This document shows positions 1 to 11,953 of a stretch of 64,000 nucleotides of DNA, piece by piece (position 1 is the stretch's first letter; each line of letters starts with the position of its first letter). The translations under genes were made by a program, and so were the position numbers. The notes under the pieces were generated by a model. That model made no database searches, was not told the DNA's origin, and saw nothing but the letters and a program-made list of their open reading frames with translations. Origin of the DNA: Periconia sp. R9002. Taxonomy: Eukaryota > Ascomycota > Dothideomycetes > Pleosporales > Periconiaceae. Location of the stretch: NCBI GenBank assembly GCA_023627715.1, contig JAMAHW010000005.1:372001-436000 (forward strand), read 5' to 3'.

Positions 1-1922
1 TTGGGGGAAACTGGGCGAATTGGAATCGGACGCCTTCGGTTGGAATGACTGGGCAAAAAGGCCAGAACCCGAACTTGTTGTGCTCGTAGAGAACGGAGTC
101 TTCGAGGCATTGGGTGCCGGTGTTGACGTCTCCGATTCTTTGGTCGCGTCATTTGTAGACTTAGTACCCGCTGATGGGGTTGACTGAAGGCCACTAAAAA
201 GACTACCTGGAGTGGAAGTGGAAAACAGACTCGAAGCAGGTGCGTCAGACTTCGTGGTCGATGTAGTGGAAGTAGGACCGAAACTCTTAAACAGACTTGT
301 CGAAGCAGGTGCGTCGGACTTGGTGGAAGTAGGACCAAAACTATTGAACAGACTCGGCGCCGATGTAGAGGTATTCACCGACCCACTTTGAGTGTTGTCT
401 GCCGTGGCTGCAGGAGGAGCAGTTGGTGACGCATTATTTCCATTACTGTTTGATGCAGTGCCAAAAAGGTTCAAACCAGACGCTGGGGCACTTGCCGTTG
501 CGCCTTGCGAAGCAGCGCCGAAACCTGTAAAGAGGTTGTTACCGGAACTATTACTTGCTTCCTCGGTTTTCTTCGTCGTAAAGAGGGAAGAAGCGGGCGC
601 GGTAGTGCTGGTGGAGTTGCCTTGAGATGCAGGTGTAGATGTATTGAAAGGAGCAGAGCCGGTAGCAGGCGAAGTAGTGCTTTCACCTTGTGTCTTCGTG
701 CCGAAGAGAGAGAATGGAGCAGTACTAGGCGCATCTGAGTTCGAAGTGGGTGCCTTAGCCAAAGGAGTGCTGAACAAAGTAGGCTTTGAGACAGACGTAG
801 CCTCTTGGGCTGTGGTAGATGCAGGCTGCAGAGAGCTGAAGAGAGGCTTTGCCGTGGGTGTGTTCTCTTGTGCGGGCGTGGATGCTGGTTGCGTAGAGCC
901 GAAATTGAAGGGACTCGCAGGTGCCGCTGGTGAGGCCGCAGCCAAATTGCCGAAGGGGTTGGCGGGTGCTGCCGTGGTGGTTGGAGCAGAGTTCTGTGCA
1001 CTTGACATGCTGCCGCCAAACATGGTGGACTGAGGTGCGCCGCTGGTACCAAACATATTGCCTGATGGCGCCGTGGATGAAGTATTGTTCTGCCCAAATC
1101 CTGCAAAAGGCGTGGTCGTGGATTGCGACCCGGTGTTGAAAATGGAGCCACTGAAACCTCCAGAGCCGTTACCGTTCGTTTGCCCCGCGGAAGGAGCAGA
1201 CGCAGCGAAGGGGTTATTTGCGCCCGCGGTAAAGTTGAAACCTGTCGTGGGAGGTTGAGGATTGAAGCTCGTGTTTGTGCTGTTGCCACCAAACGCAGGG
1301 AATGAGGAGCTTGAGAAGGTACTGGCCGGTTGAGAAGGTTGTGTTGGCGGGAAGCTGTTGGTCGCGCCTCCGCCAAACATGTTTGTTCCCTGGCTCGACT
1401 GTGGTTGCGATCCAAAGCCGAAGGGGCTTGCGCCAGCCGCGTTATTGTTGTTATTGTCGCCGCCGCCGAAGCCGAAGCCGGAGGGTTGCGCTATAGTGTG
1501 TGAGAGGCCCTGCGGAAGGGTGTCAGTAAACGTGAGTGACTGTCGCTTGCACTGATGCGATTTGCGCCAGAGTTGTTTTGAATTGGACGGTGTCGGCGTG
1601 CTTTGTTTTGCGCCGGATCGAAAAGGGTAGTTGACGATGAAGTAGACTTACGGAGGAGACGCCGGGAGTTCGTCTGCCTTTTGCCGCCTTGATTCTGTGG
1701 TGACGCAGAGTGATTAGTCATGTACCGATAAAATGAGGTGACGGTGCAAACGGGGAGAGGGAAGCGTGAGGGTGAAGGTGAGAGGGAGCGTGAATGAAGC
1801 ACGTACTTGCGCGTCGCCATTTGCGCGGCCGTGGCTTTGCGGACTGGCTCCGTTTCATCACGATCAGGGAACGGGTCGTCAGGCCTGCCCTGATCGAAGA
1901 CAGAACCACGCTTTGCGGACAT
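1..1922 (-). CDS. nup2: FG-repeat nucleoporin, Nup2/Nup50 type (C-terminus beyond left edge)
   Basis: Nuclear-pore FG nucleoporin, expected at the nuclear basket where Nup2/Nup50 help release import cargo with importin-alpha and Ran. I read three exons: 1922-1807, 1694-1652 and 1509-1, with consensus GT-AG introns and conserved frame. The N-terminus begins MSAKRG and reaches ATAAQMATRKIKAAKGRR across the first junction. This matches the layout of yeast Nup2 and animal Nup50, which start MAKR and carry a basic importin-alpha-binding stretch. The rest is low-complexity Ser/Thr/Ala/Asn sequence with many FG, FGFG, MFG and LFG motifs; it stays open to base 1. The Ran-binding domain that would confirm Nup2 lies, if present, outside the window. 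Family assignment is good; the exact paralogue is inferred from the N-terminus. Confidence 0.82.
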
Positions 1923-4076
1923 GGTGACGCCGAACTGGACGTGTGTGATGGATGAAAGAAGGATGCTTGTACCTGCAAAACATGTACGTGCCTTTTTTGC
2001 AGCATGTGCTTACTCAGCTCCCGGCTTGCTCATACTATAGCAACCGACCGCATTATTACCCAATCCTTGTTATTACCTTCCATCCACCACTGTCTGTCCG
2101 CCAGAATTACAGAAAAAGAAGACTAGGATCTTTTGTTTCCAAGGCCGACCTCATATTTCCATATTTCCATCTTTACACTTTTTGATGCCGACGCGCATTT
2201 ACCTGCAGCGAATGCCAGCGGGCTGAAATGTTGGGGAAACTAAACAACAATGAGTACCTAGGTACATATGGAGAATCACCGGGTTAGGGATTCTACACAA
2301 TCCAACGACAGTGCGGTATAGAGTATTACAGATGTCGCACCTTTTTTTATATGTCAACAGCCGTACGGTGCAACCTCATATTCAATTCTCCTCGTGCAGG
2401 GGAGCACGCAGCCCGCCATTACCATGTGTATGAGAGGTGATGGAGGGTCTACAAAGTTCAATAGAAAGAAAAAAACAATGGTTTCTGCTCGTCCAAATCA
2501 ATATGAGCTATGTATCTAACATATTACCTGCATTCCAACTACAGTATGTACAGGGTGTACATAGCCTACAGCATCAGTCTGGAAGGCGCCACAGTGGGAT
2601 GGATGCGACAACAAACTCATATGCTGACACTGCTCCACTGGTGACTGCGACGCGCGAGCTGAGGCCCATGGCAGTGTCGTACCGTACACCCAAATGTCAT
2701 CATGGAACCCAACATAGCACATGTTTTTCCAGATATTATTCAGTCCATCATCGAATCATGTGCCATTTGTTGGATTGCGGGGGAGGGGGCCGCAAGTGGT
2801 TATCGTTGTGGTCGTTTGTCGTCTTCGTCGTCTCCACGGGCGGCGCATTTACCGACTGGGCGGGTTAAACCCTTCCCATGATCAACACCAGTCAGCGCCT
2901 CTTACAAGTCAGAAGAGAGTAGTGTTTAGTCAGAGGGGGCGCAGGGACTTTTGCGGCGTTTCTGCAACCGATTTGCCTCGGTGTGGGCCATGTACGGTTG
3001 CAGCGACTGAAGCGCGAGAACCAAGCAAGCTGAGAGGAGGCGCCTGGTTGCGGGCCCAAGCAACAGCTGAAAGCAGCACAAGGGAATGAATGGCGACATC
3101 AGAGCTGGGGGAAAGAAGGGTCCAATTCACAGCAACAGCCACAGTATGTAGGTAGGTAGGTAGGCAAGTAATTGACTTTTGGCAATAATCGTCACAAGCA
3201 AAAGCAACATTGATTGAGGAGCCAGCTAGGTAACTTGGGGAAGCCCGGCGTTTGTACGTGCTAGTGGTTGCTATCTCCACAACTACATACCCAAGTAGGC
3301 ATCTACATACTGTCAGTCACCGCTTCTACTAATAAGTTATTTACCACTGTCGCAGATACCGATATCTACATGTACGGACCTACAAATATCTTATCTACCT
3401 ACCTCGTACAGGTCTGGATCTCCATCCAACTACACATTCCCTGGTTGAGCACACAACGTACATATATGTACTCCTTCTTTCCCCTCACCTCACCCCTCGC
3501 CGACGTCCAGTCTGGACCGCCCAGCCCCCCGTCTCAGAGGCCTGCTTGCCTGCTTGCCGTACCACGCGTGCATAGATTGGTCTTGTGTTGAGTCGTTATT
3601 CATAACTCACGCAAGCAAACACGCAAGCAAGAGAGACGGTCAACAAATACTGTCGCCGGCCAGTACGTACCGTATCGTATTGCAGCTGAGGCGGCACCGA
3701 CGGCGCTAAACCGACCGATCCGCTGTTCCGTTGCGCTCGCTCCACACTGCACTGAGTCGACTCCAATCCCGCCATTCCTTGCGCTTCCATGTTGCAAGTG
3801 GATCGCTGCTCGGGCCCCGGATCATCCATATCCACCCATCTCCATACACTATTTTATTCCTTCCCAGCTTAATAGCTAGCCCTGCCCTGCTAGGTATTGT
3901 AGTTACCCTTCCATCCCATCTCATCTCCTTCACAACATCGTCACGTCACCCTCCTCTCCGCCGCGGAGCCACACCCTACCCACCCACCGCTTCTTGGCTT
4001 CTTCGCCTTTGCCATCATGTTGGCCTGGTGACACCCATACATAGATGCCGTCTACCACCTCATCGTGTCCATCACC
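1923..4076. promoter_or_regulatory. Divergent intergenic region, nup2 / serine-rich protein gene
   Basis: About 2.15 kb separates the two divergent start codons, so it should hold both promoters. The last 150 bases before the right-hand gene are pyrimidine-rich, as is common in fungal 5' leaders. A palindromic GTACCTAGGTAC lies at about 2254-2265 and a GTAG tetranucleotide run at about 3148-3163. Short open frames here have no coding character I can recognise. Confidence 0.5.
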
Positions 4077-5357
4077 ATGGCCACCTCGCGCTCCTCCAGC
4101 CATGCTCGCCTGCACAAACGAGGCAACTCCGCCTCTTCCTTGACGAGTCCCCTCAGCCCAGTGGCTGATCAGGGCATCTTTACATTTAGTCGCTCCGAGA
4201 CCCCCAAAGTCACCTACGAAGAGCCCTGGATCTCCGCTTCATCTCCACCAATGCCCGCCGTTTCCACGTCACATCAACGCAAAATCAAGCCATACCTCCG
4301 GAAGCTGTCTTCCAAAGACGCAAATGCTCTCGACCTTTCACGCCCCGCTGAGGAGAATGAGAGTCTCGCTGGCCTCGGCATTGCCGACTATACCCCCTAC
4401 ACGCCTTCTTCCATCGTTGACGTCAACTTTGCTTCCGTGAAGAACGGTCGCCATCGCCATACCCGCTCCGCTTCAAACACTTCGCAATTCTCCACATCAT
4501 CCAGCCTGCAGCGCCCGACGGCTCCCTACATGCCTCCCGCTCGCCATACTCCCCGTCCGTATACCCCTCCCATGTCAAAGTCGACACCTGCCTCTGTGCT
4601 GGGCAGTGAAACGGAAGCAGACGACATCATGTCAGATGAGGAGTATCGTTCGAGGCAGCAAGCCTTTGATCCAGCACGTCGATCAGGCTCGATATCCTCC
4701 ACTCCAGGGTTACCGCCACCGCTCCGTATACATGCTACTGGATCTACAACGGGTCTCACAGGAAGCTACTCGCAATCATCCACCTCACTCACCTCGCCCA
4801 TAGCACAATCCAGATCAAGAGGCGATACGTTACGGTCTATGGAGTCGACAACATCCCCAAGTTCACGTACATCTTTTGATAAAGCCTTTGGCTTCGTGCG
4901 ACCTACTCGCGACGCTTCAGCTACTGACCCCGCCGCCCGTGCAGCGCATATTCGTGCCGCTCGCCAGGCCTTTCAAGAGAAGGAAGAGGCCAAGGAAAGA
5001 AAGCACGAGAAAGAGGCGCATAAACAATCGGAACGCGATATGAAGAAACTCAATCGAAAACTCGAACATCAGAAGCGCAGATCTGAAGGCAACGAAAGCA
5101 AGCGGGCTCGCAGTGTGTCTGACCTGAACAATGAAAAGACTCCACGACCGTCCATCGGCGGCCGGCAATACTCGGATCATCGAGAGGCGCACACCCGCAC
5201 TTTGCCAAACTACGTACCACCATCAGGCTCCGAAAAGCAGAGCGGATTTCACCTACCCAAAGTCACCAAAAGCCGGGAGGCCAAAGGCAATTGGGCCAAG
5301 TTTGTGGCTTGGTTCAAAACGAGGATATTACGCATATCCAGGAAGATGCATGGTTAA
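4077..5357 (+). CDS. Serine-rich protein with basic, charged C-terminal half, function unknown
   Basis: A single-exon gene of 426 codons. I chose the ATG at 4077 because it sits in a strong context (ATCACCATGG); a possible GTG twelve bases upstream is unlikely in a fungus. Residues 1-270 are rich in Ser, Thr and Pro with many SP/TP and RS pairs, typical of a disordered phosphorylated region. A strongly charged segment rich in Lys, Glu and Arg follows at about 290-350 and probably forms a single helix or coiled coil. The C-terminus ends in a compact Trp-containing basic stretch (NWAKFVAWFKTRILRISRK) that could be an amphipathic, membrane- or partner-binding helix. I recognise no catalytic domain. 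It looks like a conserved fungal hypothetical protein; role unknown. Confidence 0.8.
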   Translation: MATSRSSSHARLHKRGNSASSLTSPLSPVADQGIFTFSRSETPKVTYEEPWISASSPPMPAVSTSHQRKIKPYLRKLSSKDANALDLSRPAEENESLAGLGIADYTPYTPSSIVDVNFASVKNGRHRHTRSASNTSQFSTSSSLQRPTAPYMPPARHTPRPYTPPMSKSTPASVLGSETEADDIMSDEEYRSRQQAFDPARRSGSISSTPGLPPPLRIHATGSTTGLTGSYSQSSTSLTSPIAQSRSRGDTLRSMESTTSPSSRTSFDKAFGFVRPTRDASATDPAARAAHIRAARQAFQEKEEAKERKHEKEAHKQSERDMKKLNRKLEHQKRRSEGNESKRARSVSDLNNEKTPRPSIGGRQYSDHREAHTRTLPNYVPPSGSEKQSGFHLPKVTKSREAKGNWAKFVAWFKTRILRISRKMHG

Positions 5358-7191
5358 AGTCGGCCGGTAAGTTGATTGGGGAGTTTTGCGCCAGTAAAGT
5401 GGAGAGGCGATCTGCAAACGCCTTGCGAGCTGGCACTGCCAATGCCATCAGCCTCGATAACACGCGTTGTCGACCCTTGCCCCTCAGCTGCACGTCGTCT
5501 TGCCAACCAATCCAAGCCACATGCACTCCACCCCATCCCAGTCACAAACAACCAGTGATACCCTTCAAGCGTCAATGTCTTTTTTTTCTCTCTTCTCATT
5601 TTCTTCATGCATTCACGATTTTTATGTTTATTTCTTCCCTTCTTTCTTTCGCTTTCTTCATATCCATCTTGCACTGCATGTTCGCGGGCATTCTAGGGAT
5701 ACTATGGGTCTGGTTAACGAAGGTTGATGGATCTTTTTCTCAACGCCATGGGTCTGTTTCTGTTTACATGCGACTACCTCCTTGTTTTGTGTACACGCTT
5801 TTGCTTTCTCCTCTCTCTCTCTCTCTTCCTCACTGCCATTTCGTTTCCAGGATGGGGTTTTCCAGTTACTCTCTGCTAGCGGCGCATTTGGAATGGAGTC
5901 TTTAGGGTGTCAATGGGAATGAAGGTCTGGAACCATGCAGCTAGCAACCCAATCAAAGCACATCGCTCAGCGTCATCATCAACTACGCATCATTCATATT
6001 TGTCCGTCCGTCCGTCACAACCATCCAAAGTGACTTCGTATCAAAACAAGGCATTTTGCATTCGTGTGTTCCGTAGCAGCCTGTATGTCAAAGAAATCAT
6101 GCATGCATCTATCTAGTTTTGAGCTAAACGCGTCAACGTCAATCGGATTCGTATGCATGCATGCATGCGTACAACGTCGACTGTTACACGGTACACACGT
6201 ACGTTGCGTTGCGTACGTACGTCTGAATGTAAGATCTGATACGCGAATGAAAGTACAGGCTTGGGTGTGTGATGTTGGGTTCTTGTACGCCTCGAATGCC
6301 GTGACCAAGCAGCGCAGAGTAACGCTTTCTTCCACCCCCGCAATCCGTTTCACCCCCGCCGCTTGCTCCCGGCCTCCTCATCGTCGTTCCTTGTGTGGTA
6401 CCGCACTGACGTCTTGCCCCACAGGCTCGTCTCGCATTCGTGAAACTAGAGGCGACAAGAAATGACTCATGTCACGTAGCGAGGACGCGCGGGTAATTGG
6501 AATGTCTGAAACGATTGCGAGAGTATGAACATGGAAAAACATCACAACACTAGGTTGGACAGGCAACAACACCAATGCAATACAACGTCATGTGTTCTTT
6601 GTTTGAAATGAGATTTTATTATTATTGATGATGACACGGTTAACGTATCCAAACTTTGCAAAACAGACCTCCGATGATCGAATAAAACAGTGCTTTCCCT
6701 GAAGTTGAAAAGAAATGCATGCGTCGGCTCTTTCCAAAATGCATAAGAACCGCTCGCAAATGGGTATTCAAGCTGGGCCAGAAAAGCAAGAAACATTGTC
6801 GTAGTAAACTCATGAACTCATCATCCAGTCAAGACGCTCGAGAAGACGTGAAACAACCCCACCAACACCTGCTAATGCATTCATCTTCCGAGACGCCACG
6901 GTGGGACAAAAAGTCCAAAAAACCCAGCCGGATACCTGATTTCCTAGGGGACACATGTGGAAGGTTCCTGTTGAAATAGGACCGCGTCACATTCCCAAAC
7001 GAGATGTGATACTTACCAACTTACCATTGCGCGTAGAGTCGGGTCATTGTTGGCTCCATTGCGCAAGCCTTGGTAATGGATGTTCACACGGTCACCTTCG
7101 CCGTGCGTAACATAATTCTTGCCGATTGAGCCTACTGCTCAACTCCTTCGACGTTCTGACGCACGCAGCCCTTCGCACATTGACTGTCCGT
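5358..7191. other. Convergent intergenic region, no gene seen
   Basis: This region lies between the 3' ends of the serine-rich gene and cdc20, so it should contain two 3' UTRs. It has pyrimidine-rich stretches at about 5575-5660 and 5805-5830, an ATGC run near 6152-6170 and a CGTACGTACGT stretch near 6212-6222. I saw no convincing coding exon on either strand. Confidence 0.45.
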
Positions 7192-8973
7192 CTAACGGAT
7201 GGTCATCTGCTTCACGGCGCCGGATTTAACCGACGCGGCACCGGCAGCAGCAATGGAGGGCTGACCAGGCTTCTTCTCGAAGATCTTCCAGAACTTGAGC
7301 GACTCATCTGCTGCGGCAGTAGCTAGCATTTGGCCATCGGGGCTCAGGCAGCTGTGCAAGACGCGAGACTCATGAGCGGGGACCTCCATGTTCTTCACAC
7401 CAGATGGGTAGCTCCAGATGCTAAGAGAGTTATCAGGAAATCCGCCAGTGCTGACAATCTCCTTGAAGTGGGTGCTCCATCGTAGGCTAGTGACCTGAGA
7501 GTCGGTGGGAATGTGATTGATACGAGCTCCGGTTGTGGTGTTCCAAAAGTAGATTTGACGGTCGTTTGAGCCACCACCGGTAGCAAGAAGGTTGGATTGC
7601 CAAGGGCACCACGAGACAGCTTTGACGGCAGCACGGTGGTTAGTCTTGGTGAACTTGGGAGCAGCGAGAGAACGAGCATCCCAGATCGAGACCATGTTGT
7701 CGTTGGCACCCGTAGCAAGCTGCGCACCATCGGCACGCCACTCAAGACCGCAGACCTCGCCGGTATGTGAGGCCAACTCGGCAACCTTGTGCTGAGCAAT
7801 GCGAACATCGTGGTTGTAGACGAGACCAGAGCGGGCACCGGTGGAAAGAATGTGCTTGTTCCAGCCCATGACGCCAACGCGAGTCTCATGACCGAACATG
7901 CTTCGCAGCTTTGTGCCTTCTTCGACATCCCAAATCTGAACTTCGCCCGTGCCCAGACCAACACCAACGTAAGCACCATCTCCGGACCATTTGACAGACG
8001 AGATGTACGTGTCGGAAGCGCACTCGAGCAGAGATGAGACAGAGCCAGACTCAGCCGACCAAACGTAGACAGAGCGCTCAAGACCAATAGCGACCTGATT
8101 CCCAGAAGACCAGTCCAAGAGGTTTAGGTAGTAGTCATCAACGAGGCCAGGGGCATCTAGGACACGCTCGGGTGCTGAGGGGATACGGCGGCGGCTCTGG
8201 GCATTGGCACTGCTGGCGGGCTTGAGAGGACGGTTGTATTGCGACCTGAGATCAATGGGCTTGGATGATTCCGGAGGGGCTGGTTTGAACGCAAGAATAC
8301 GAGTGTTGAGGTTCACGCCACATGCTGATGCTAATGATGATTGGTAGGCAACTGCGTCAGGAGCTGGCTTTGTGCTCGATCGATCATCATCGTCATCCTC
8401 GAGAGTCAGGCCCTCCAGAGAAAGACCAGCATCGTCGTCCGAGCCACGACCACCAATGTCGAACGCACTTGCAGCGTTGGCCAGCACTGTTGAGCCTTCA
8501 CCAGTGGAGCTAGACTTGGGTCGTTGGTCAAGGTCAACCTTGCCTGCACCACTATTGCAGATAGCATCGCTTGCTGTGCGGTTGGGGATGAAACGGTCCG
8601 CGGAGTTGTATGCAATCCTGGTCTTGGTTGGCCGTGAACGTAGGGTGCTATCTTTCTTTGATTTGGCGGGGGTCTTGACGTTGGATGTGTTTCCGGTTCC
8701 TGTCAATGTCCACTCGGAAACTCCGAGCTCCAACCGGCGAGGAGTGCTGGTGCGGGCGATGTTTGACTTGGGAGAATCGCGAGTGGTCTTGGAGACGGAG
8801 CGTTGGAGACGAGACATGAAGTTGCCGCCATGAATGGACTCGCGTGCCTGAGCATCAGGAGTCTGTGTGCGGGGAGTGCGAGGAGACGGGGTCAATGGCA
8901 TCCGACCGCCAGCGGTACGGGTAGAGAAGACGGAGCGGCTCTTGGCCGGGGTCATCACAGCTGTGCTAGCCAT
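7192..8973 (-). CDS. cdc20: APC/C activator Cdc20 (WD40, Fizzy family)
   Basis: Single-exon gene of 593 codons, starting at an ATG in CCATGG context. Cdc20 binds and activates the anaphase-promoting complex and recruits mitotic substrates; it is also the target of the spindle checkpoint. Diagnostic parts are all visible. The N-terminus has clustered TP/SP sites (about residues 8-40), likely Cdk targets. The C-box DRFIPNR is at about 126-132. A conserved ILAFKPAPP stretch precedes the propeller. Seven WD40 blades run from about 285 to 575, with typical WD and GH pairs. The protein ends in the Ile-Arg tail (MTIR) that docks on the APC/C. I favour Cdc20 over Cdh1 from the N-terminal organisation; the C-box and IR tail are shared by both. 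Confidence 0.93.
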   Translation of the reverse strand: MASTAVMTPAKSRSVFSTRTAGGRMPLTPSPRTPRTQTPDAQARESIHGGNFMSRLQRSVSKTTRDSPKSNIARTSTPRRLELGVSEWTLTGTGNTSNVKTPAKSKKDSTLRSRPTKTRIAYNSADRFIPNRTASDAICNSGAGKVDLDQRPKSSSTGEGSTVLANAASAFDIGGRGSDDDAGLSLEGLTLEDDDDDRSSTKPAPDAVAYQSSLASACGVNLNTRILAFKPAPPESSKPIDLRSQYNRPLKPASSANAQSRRRIPSAPERVLDAPGLVDDYYLNLLDWSSGNQVAIGLERSVYVWSAESGSVSSLLECASDTYISSVKWSGDGAYVGVGLGTGEVQIWDVEEGTKLRSMFGHETRVGVMGWNKHILSTGARSGLVYNHDVRIAQHKVAELASHTGEVCGLEWRADGAQLATGANDNMVSIWDARSLAAPKFTKTNHRAAVKAVSWCPWQSNLLATGGGSNDRQIYFWNTTTGARINHIPTDSQVTSLRWSTHFKEIVSTGGFPDNSLSIWSYPSGVKNMEVPAHESRVLHSCLSPDGQMLATAAADESLKFWKIFEKKPGQPSIAAAGAASVKSGAVKQMTIR

Positions 8974-9738
8974 GGCCGTAGTTGTCTCTCACACGTTGGC
9001 TAATACGAGTCAGCTAAACTGGTCCGCGTATCCGATACCGGGCAACGGTGTGAACGTACAGGATAGAAATTGGTTCTTTCTTCTAAAGAATTGGTTGTGC
9101 TCCGAAAAGGTCGATTGATTGATATATATGATACTGCTGTAATCGATGCTTGGAAGTATTGATTGGAACTGTAGGTGTATGTATGGAGAATTGTTGGGAG
9201 AGAGATATAGAGGAAGAGGGTTGATAATGGTGGAGAGTGGGAGGTGGAAAGGTAGGTAGGTAGAGAATGTAACTGATGGCAGGTCCATTGCTGGTTAAAT
9301 ATGGTTTGTTTACTAACTCAGGTTGACGAGGCAACGAAGGCAAGGACCGCCGAGTGACGACGCCGGATAATAATTTGCCCCGCCGATATTCTGCCGGTTC
9401 CGGCGACACACCGCCCGGCCGTCACCGTCAGCGTACGTAGCGGCAAGAAAGATTACCGTCTCAACGCCGTCAGCTCGATTTTGCACATCTCCTTTCCGCA
9501 TGCACATTCTGGCTTTTGTGCTCACTCTCACAATACCTACCTGCAGTGCTGCACAACGCCAACAGCGTCCCCCCACTTACTTTCTCACGACCATCACCAG
9601 CCTCTTCCGCTTTTCTAGCCTGCCTGTCCCCTTGTCCCAAGATTACAATCCTGGAAGTCGGAGGATCCACCGTTGACCGAAGCCTACATATGATCTTACC
9701 ATACCTTCCCTCGTAGTCTTTTGACTTAATCCAACCCA
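8974..9738. promoter_or_regulatory. Bidirectional promoter region, cdc20 / Ral2-like gene
   Basis: 765 bp between divergent start codons, so both genes probably share regulatory DNA. It contains a GGTAGGTAGGTAG run near 9250-9263 and an AT-rich stretch at about 9110-9190. No cell-cycle element could be assigned with confidence. Confidence 0.5.
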
Positions 9739-11953
9739 ATGGCTCAAACGCAGCAACTCACCGCCGCTCCTCCCTCGCTATTCTCCAACAATACTCCTGT
9801 CCAAACCCCCACTCCTGCTGCCCCAGCCACGACTCCATCCACCGTCAGTTCGGGAAACAATACTTTCCTCATGACTGCAAGTCCTGTCCGCAACCGCAGG
9901 TCGGCTGCCGAAGGATACAAGCCGAAGCTTATATCTACTATTGGTGCTAAACCTGCATGTCTGGTGAATGCCTCTGTCACCTATGTGGGCAACGACCAAA
10001 TTTACGCTTTCGGTGGCTTTGACCAATTCACCGACGAAGGTAGGCTGCCCTTCCCCCACCTGCATGATTTTGTGTGGCTAATCAATCGCAGTTTACAATC
10101 ATGTCCTGCGTTTAAACCTGGCCACTCGTCAATGGAACTTGGTCGACAACTACGGCGACATACCCGGCGTCCGCATGGGCCATACCGCCTGTTTATGGGG
10201 TTCCGATAAACTTCTTGTGTTTGGCGGAGAGAACGAGCATAGGCAACATCTTTCTGATGTTGTCATTTTCGACCTCAAAACATCACACTGGACCCAGCCA
10301 GAACTCCACGGACCGACCCCTCGGGGAAGAGCCCGTCATTCTGCCGTCATATACGATGATAAACTCTACATCAGTGGGGGCCAAACGGGTGGGCATGAAA
10401 CTGTGTTGGACGACATCTGCTTCCTTGATCTCAAGACTTGGACATGGTCACGCTCGTGGAGGTTTGTATGTCGTTACGACCATGCCAGTTGGATCTGGAA
10501 TGGCCGTATCTGGATATTTGGCGGCATCAATGAGGACATGGAGAAGAACAACGAGCTTTACTGGTTGGATTTGCGTGGAAGTCCCGGATTTGAAACGGCA
10601 ATGGCTTATGGGACTGGCGATCGGCAATTAGTGACGACTCGTCACAAATTTCCTCCATCGGCTGCTGGTCAACCCGCAACTGGTAGCACAGGATATACTG
10701 CCAACTCAGGCATACAGTCGTATCCCAGTATCAGCTCATCTAAACAGCACTACATTCCCCCAGGCTCTATCTCTTCACTGAGATTCCACTCGGACCCAAA
10801 CCTTCCTTCTCAGGCTGCTGGCATGCATTTCCACGCGTTTTCCTCTGGCTGCATGCTTGATTTTGTCACACCTGCAGAGCTAAGTTGTGATACAAGTCTC
10901 TCTAGTCTTGAACTGGATACATTGCGTTGGCAGAAGCTGGCTGATGGCAAAGACCTTTACAATCCGCACTTCCGTTGGCATTACTGCACCATGAACTCTG
11001 AAGGGACACACGCCTGGCTTCTAGGTAGTCCTGCTGAAGCGGCTGCAGATGGCAACGGCGTCAGTCCAGGGGAGTATCTAAGCGATGTCCTTGCTATCGA
11101 TTTACGCAAATACGGCATCTTAGGAAACGAGCTTGCGAGCGATCCCCGTTCGAAACTCCCTTCCTCGGATGCGAACGTGTCCTCTCACTTGACAGGTATA
11201 GGGGCGGATTTATCATTGACTTTCGATCAGCCTCCTGAATCAGGCAGCGGCGCCGACTTCATCATCACTGCGGATCCAGATGATATGGATTACGAAAGTG
11301 CAGACAGAGCGTCAAATGAGGTAGCACCTGTATCTCGTCCCATCCATGTCCACCGGTTCATCTTGCATGCTCGTTGGCCGCATTTCGCCCGGCTTTGGAG
11401 TGCACAGATGGTTGAGTTTCACACCAAAAAGATGCATATACCGGAGCCATATTCAGCGGTCCGTGCCTTCCTTTACTATCTTTACACCGACAGTATAGCT
11501 CCTCATCCACAAACCGGGCCTAGTCTCAGCGATGTTGCAGGCATGCTTGTCATGTCAAATATCTACGATATGCCACGGTTACAATTGCTCTGCGTTAGTC
11601 GCCTAGGTCGAGAGTTGGATATTGAACATGCTGCCATAATTTGGGAGCGCGCAGCCACTGCAAATGAAGATTGGCTCAAAAAACGAGCTGCTACATTTTG
11701 TTTACAAAACTGGGGTCGTGTAGCTCGCACTGCTGGATTCAGAAGCTTGAGCCATGGCAGCATCGTCGATCTGTGTTCCGAGGCTGATCTCGATGCCAAA
11801 GTCGTTAGTGGTGAAGAGCTGGAGATGATAGGGGGTCATCGCGCATTCACTGGGGGCAACCGCAAGAGGAGCGTTGGGAGTACCGGCATCTTGCTTGCTG
11901 GTGAGGAGGAAGGCGATGAGGACGTAGAGGATGATGGAATGGATGTCAACTGA
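9739..11953 (+). CDS. Kelch-repeat plus BTB-domain protein, Ral2-like
   Basis: Two exons, 9739-10039 and 10092-11953 (52-bp intron), give 720 residues. After a Pro/Thr/Ser-rich leader, Kelch blades run from about residue 70 to 280, each with the di-glycine strand end (YAFGGFD, LVFGGEN, YISGGQT, IWIFGGIN). A BTB/POZ-like domain follows at about 500-620, then a helical BACK-like tail and an acidic C-terminus. This order (Kelch then BTB) is that of fission yeast Ral2, which is needed for Ras1 activation, and of animal LZTR1, a Cul3 adaptor acting on Ras proteins. I infer a Ras-pathway or Cul3-adaptor role; the domains are clear, the exact function is not. It shares a promoter region with cdc20. 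Confidence 0.86.

Noticed and set aside
471..1415. 314-codon frame on the minus strand
   Set aside because: It is a shifted reading of the nup2 FG-repeat exon; the FG frame is the real one.
5291..5905. 204-codon plus-strand frame overlapping the end of the serine-rich gene
   Set aside because: It starts in another frame of that gene and continues through pyrimidine-rich 3' UTR; hydrophobic content comes from T-rich sequence.
7395..8087. 230-codon frame on the minus strand
   Set aside because: Alternative frame of the cdc20 WD40 region; the WD40 signature exists only in the other frame.
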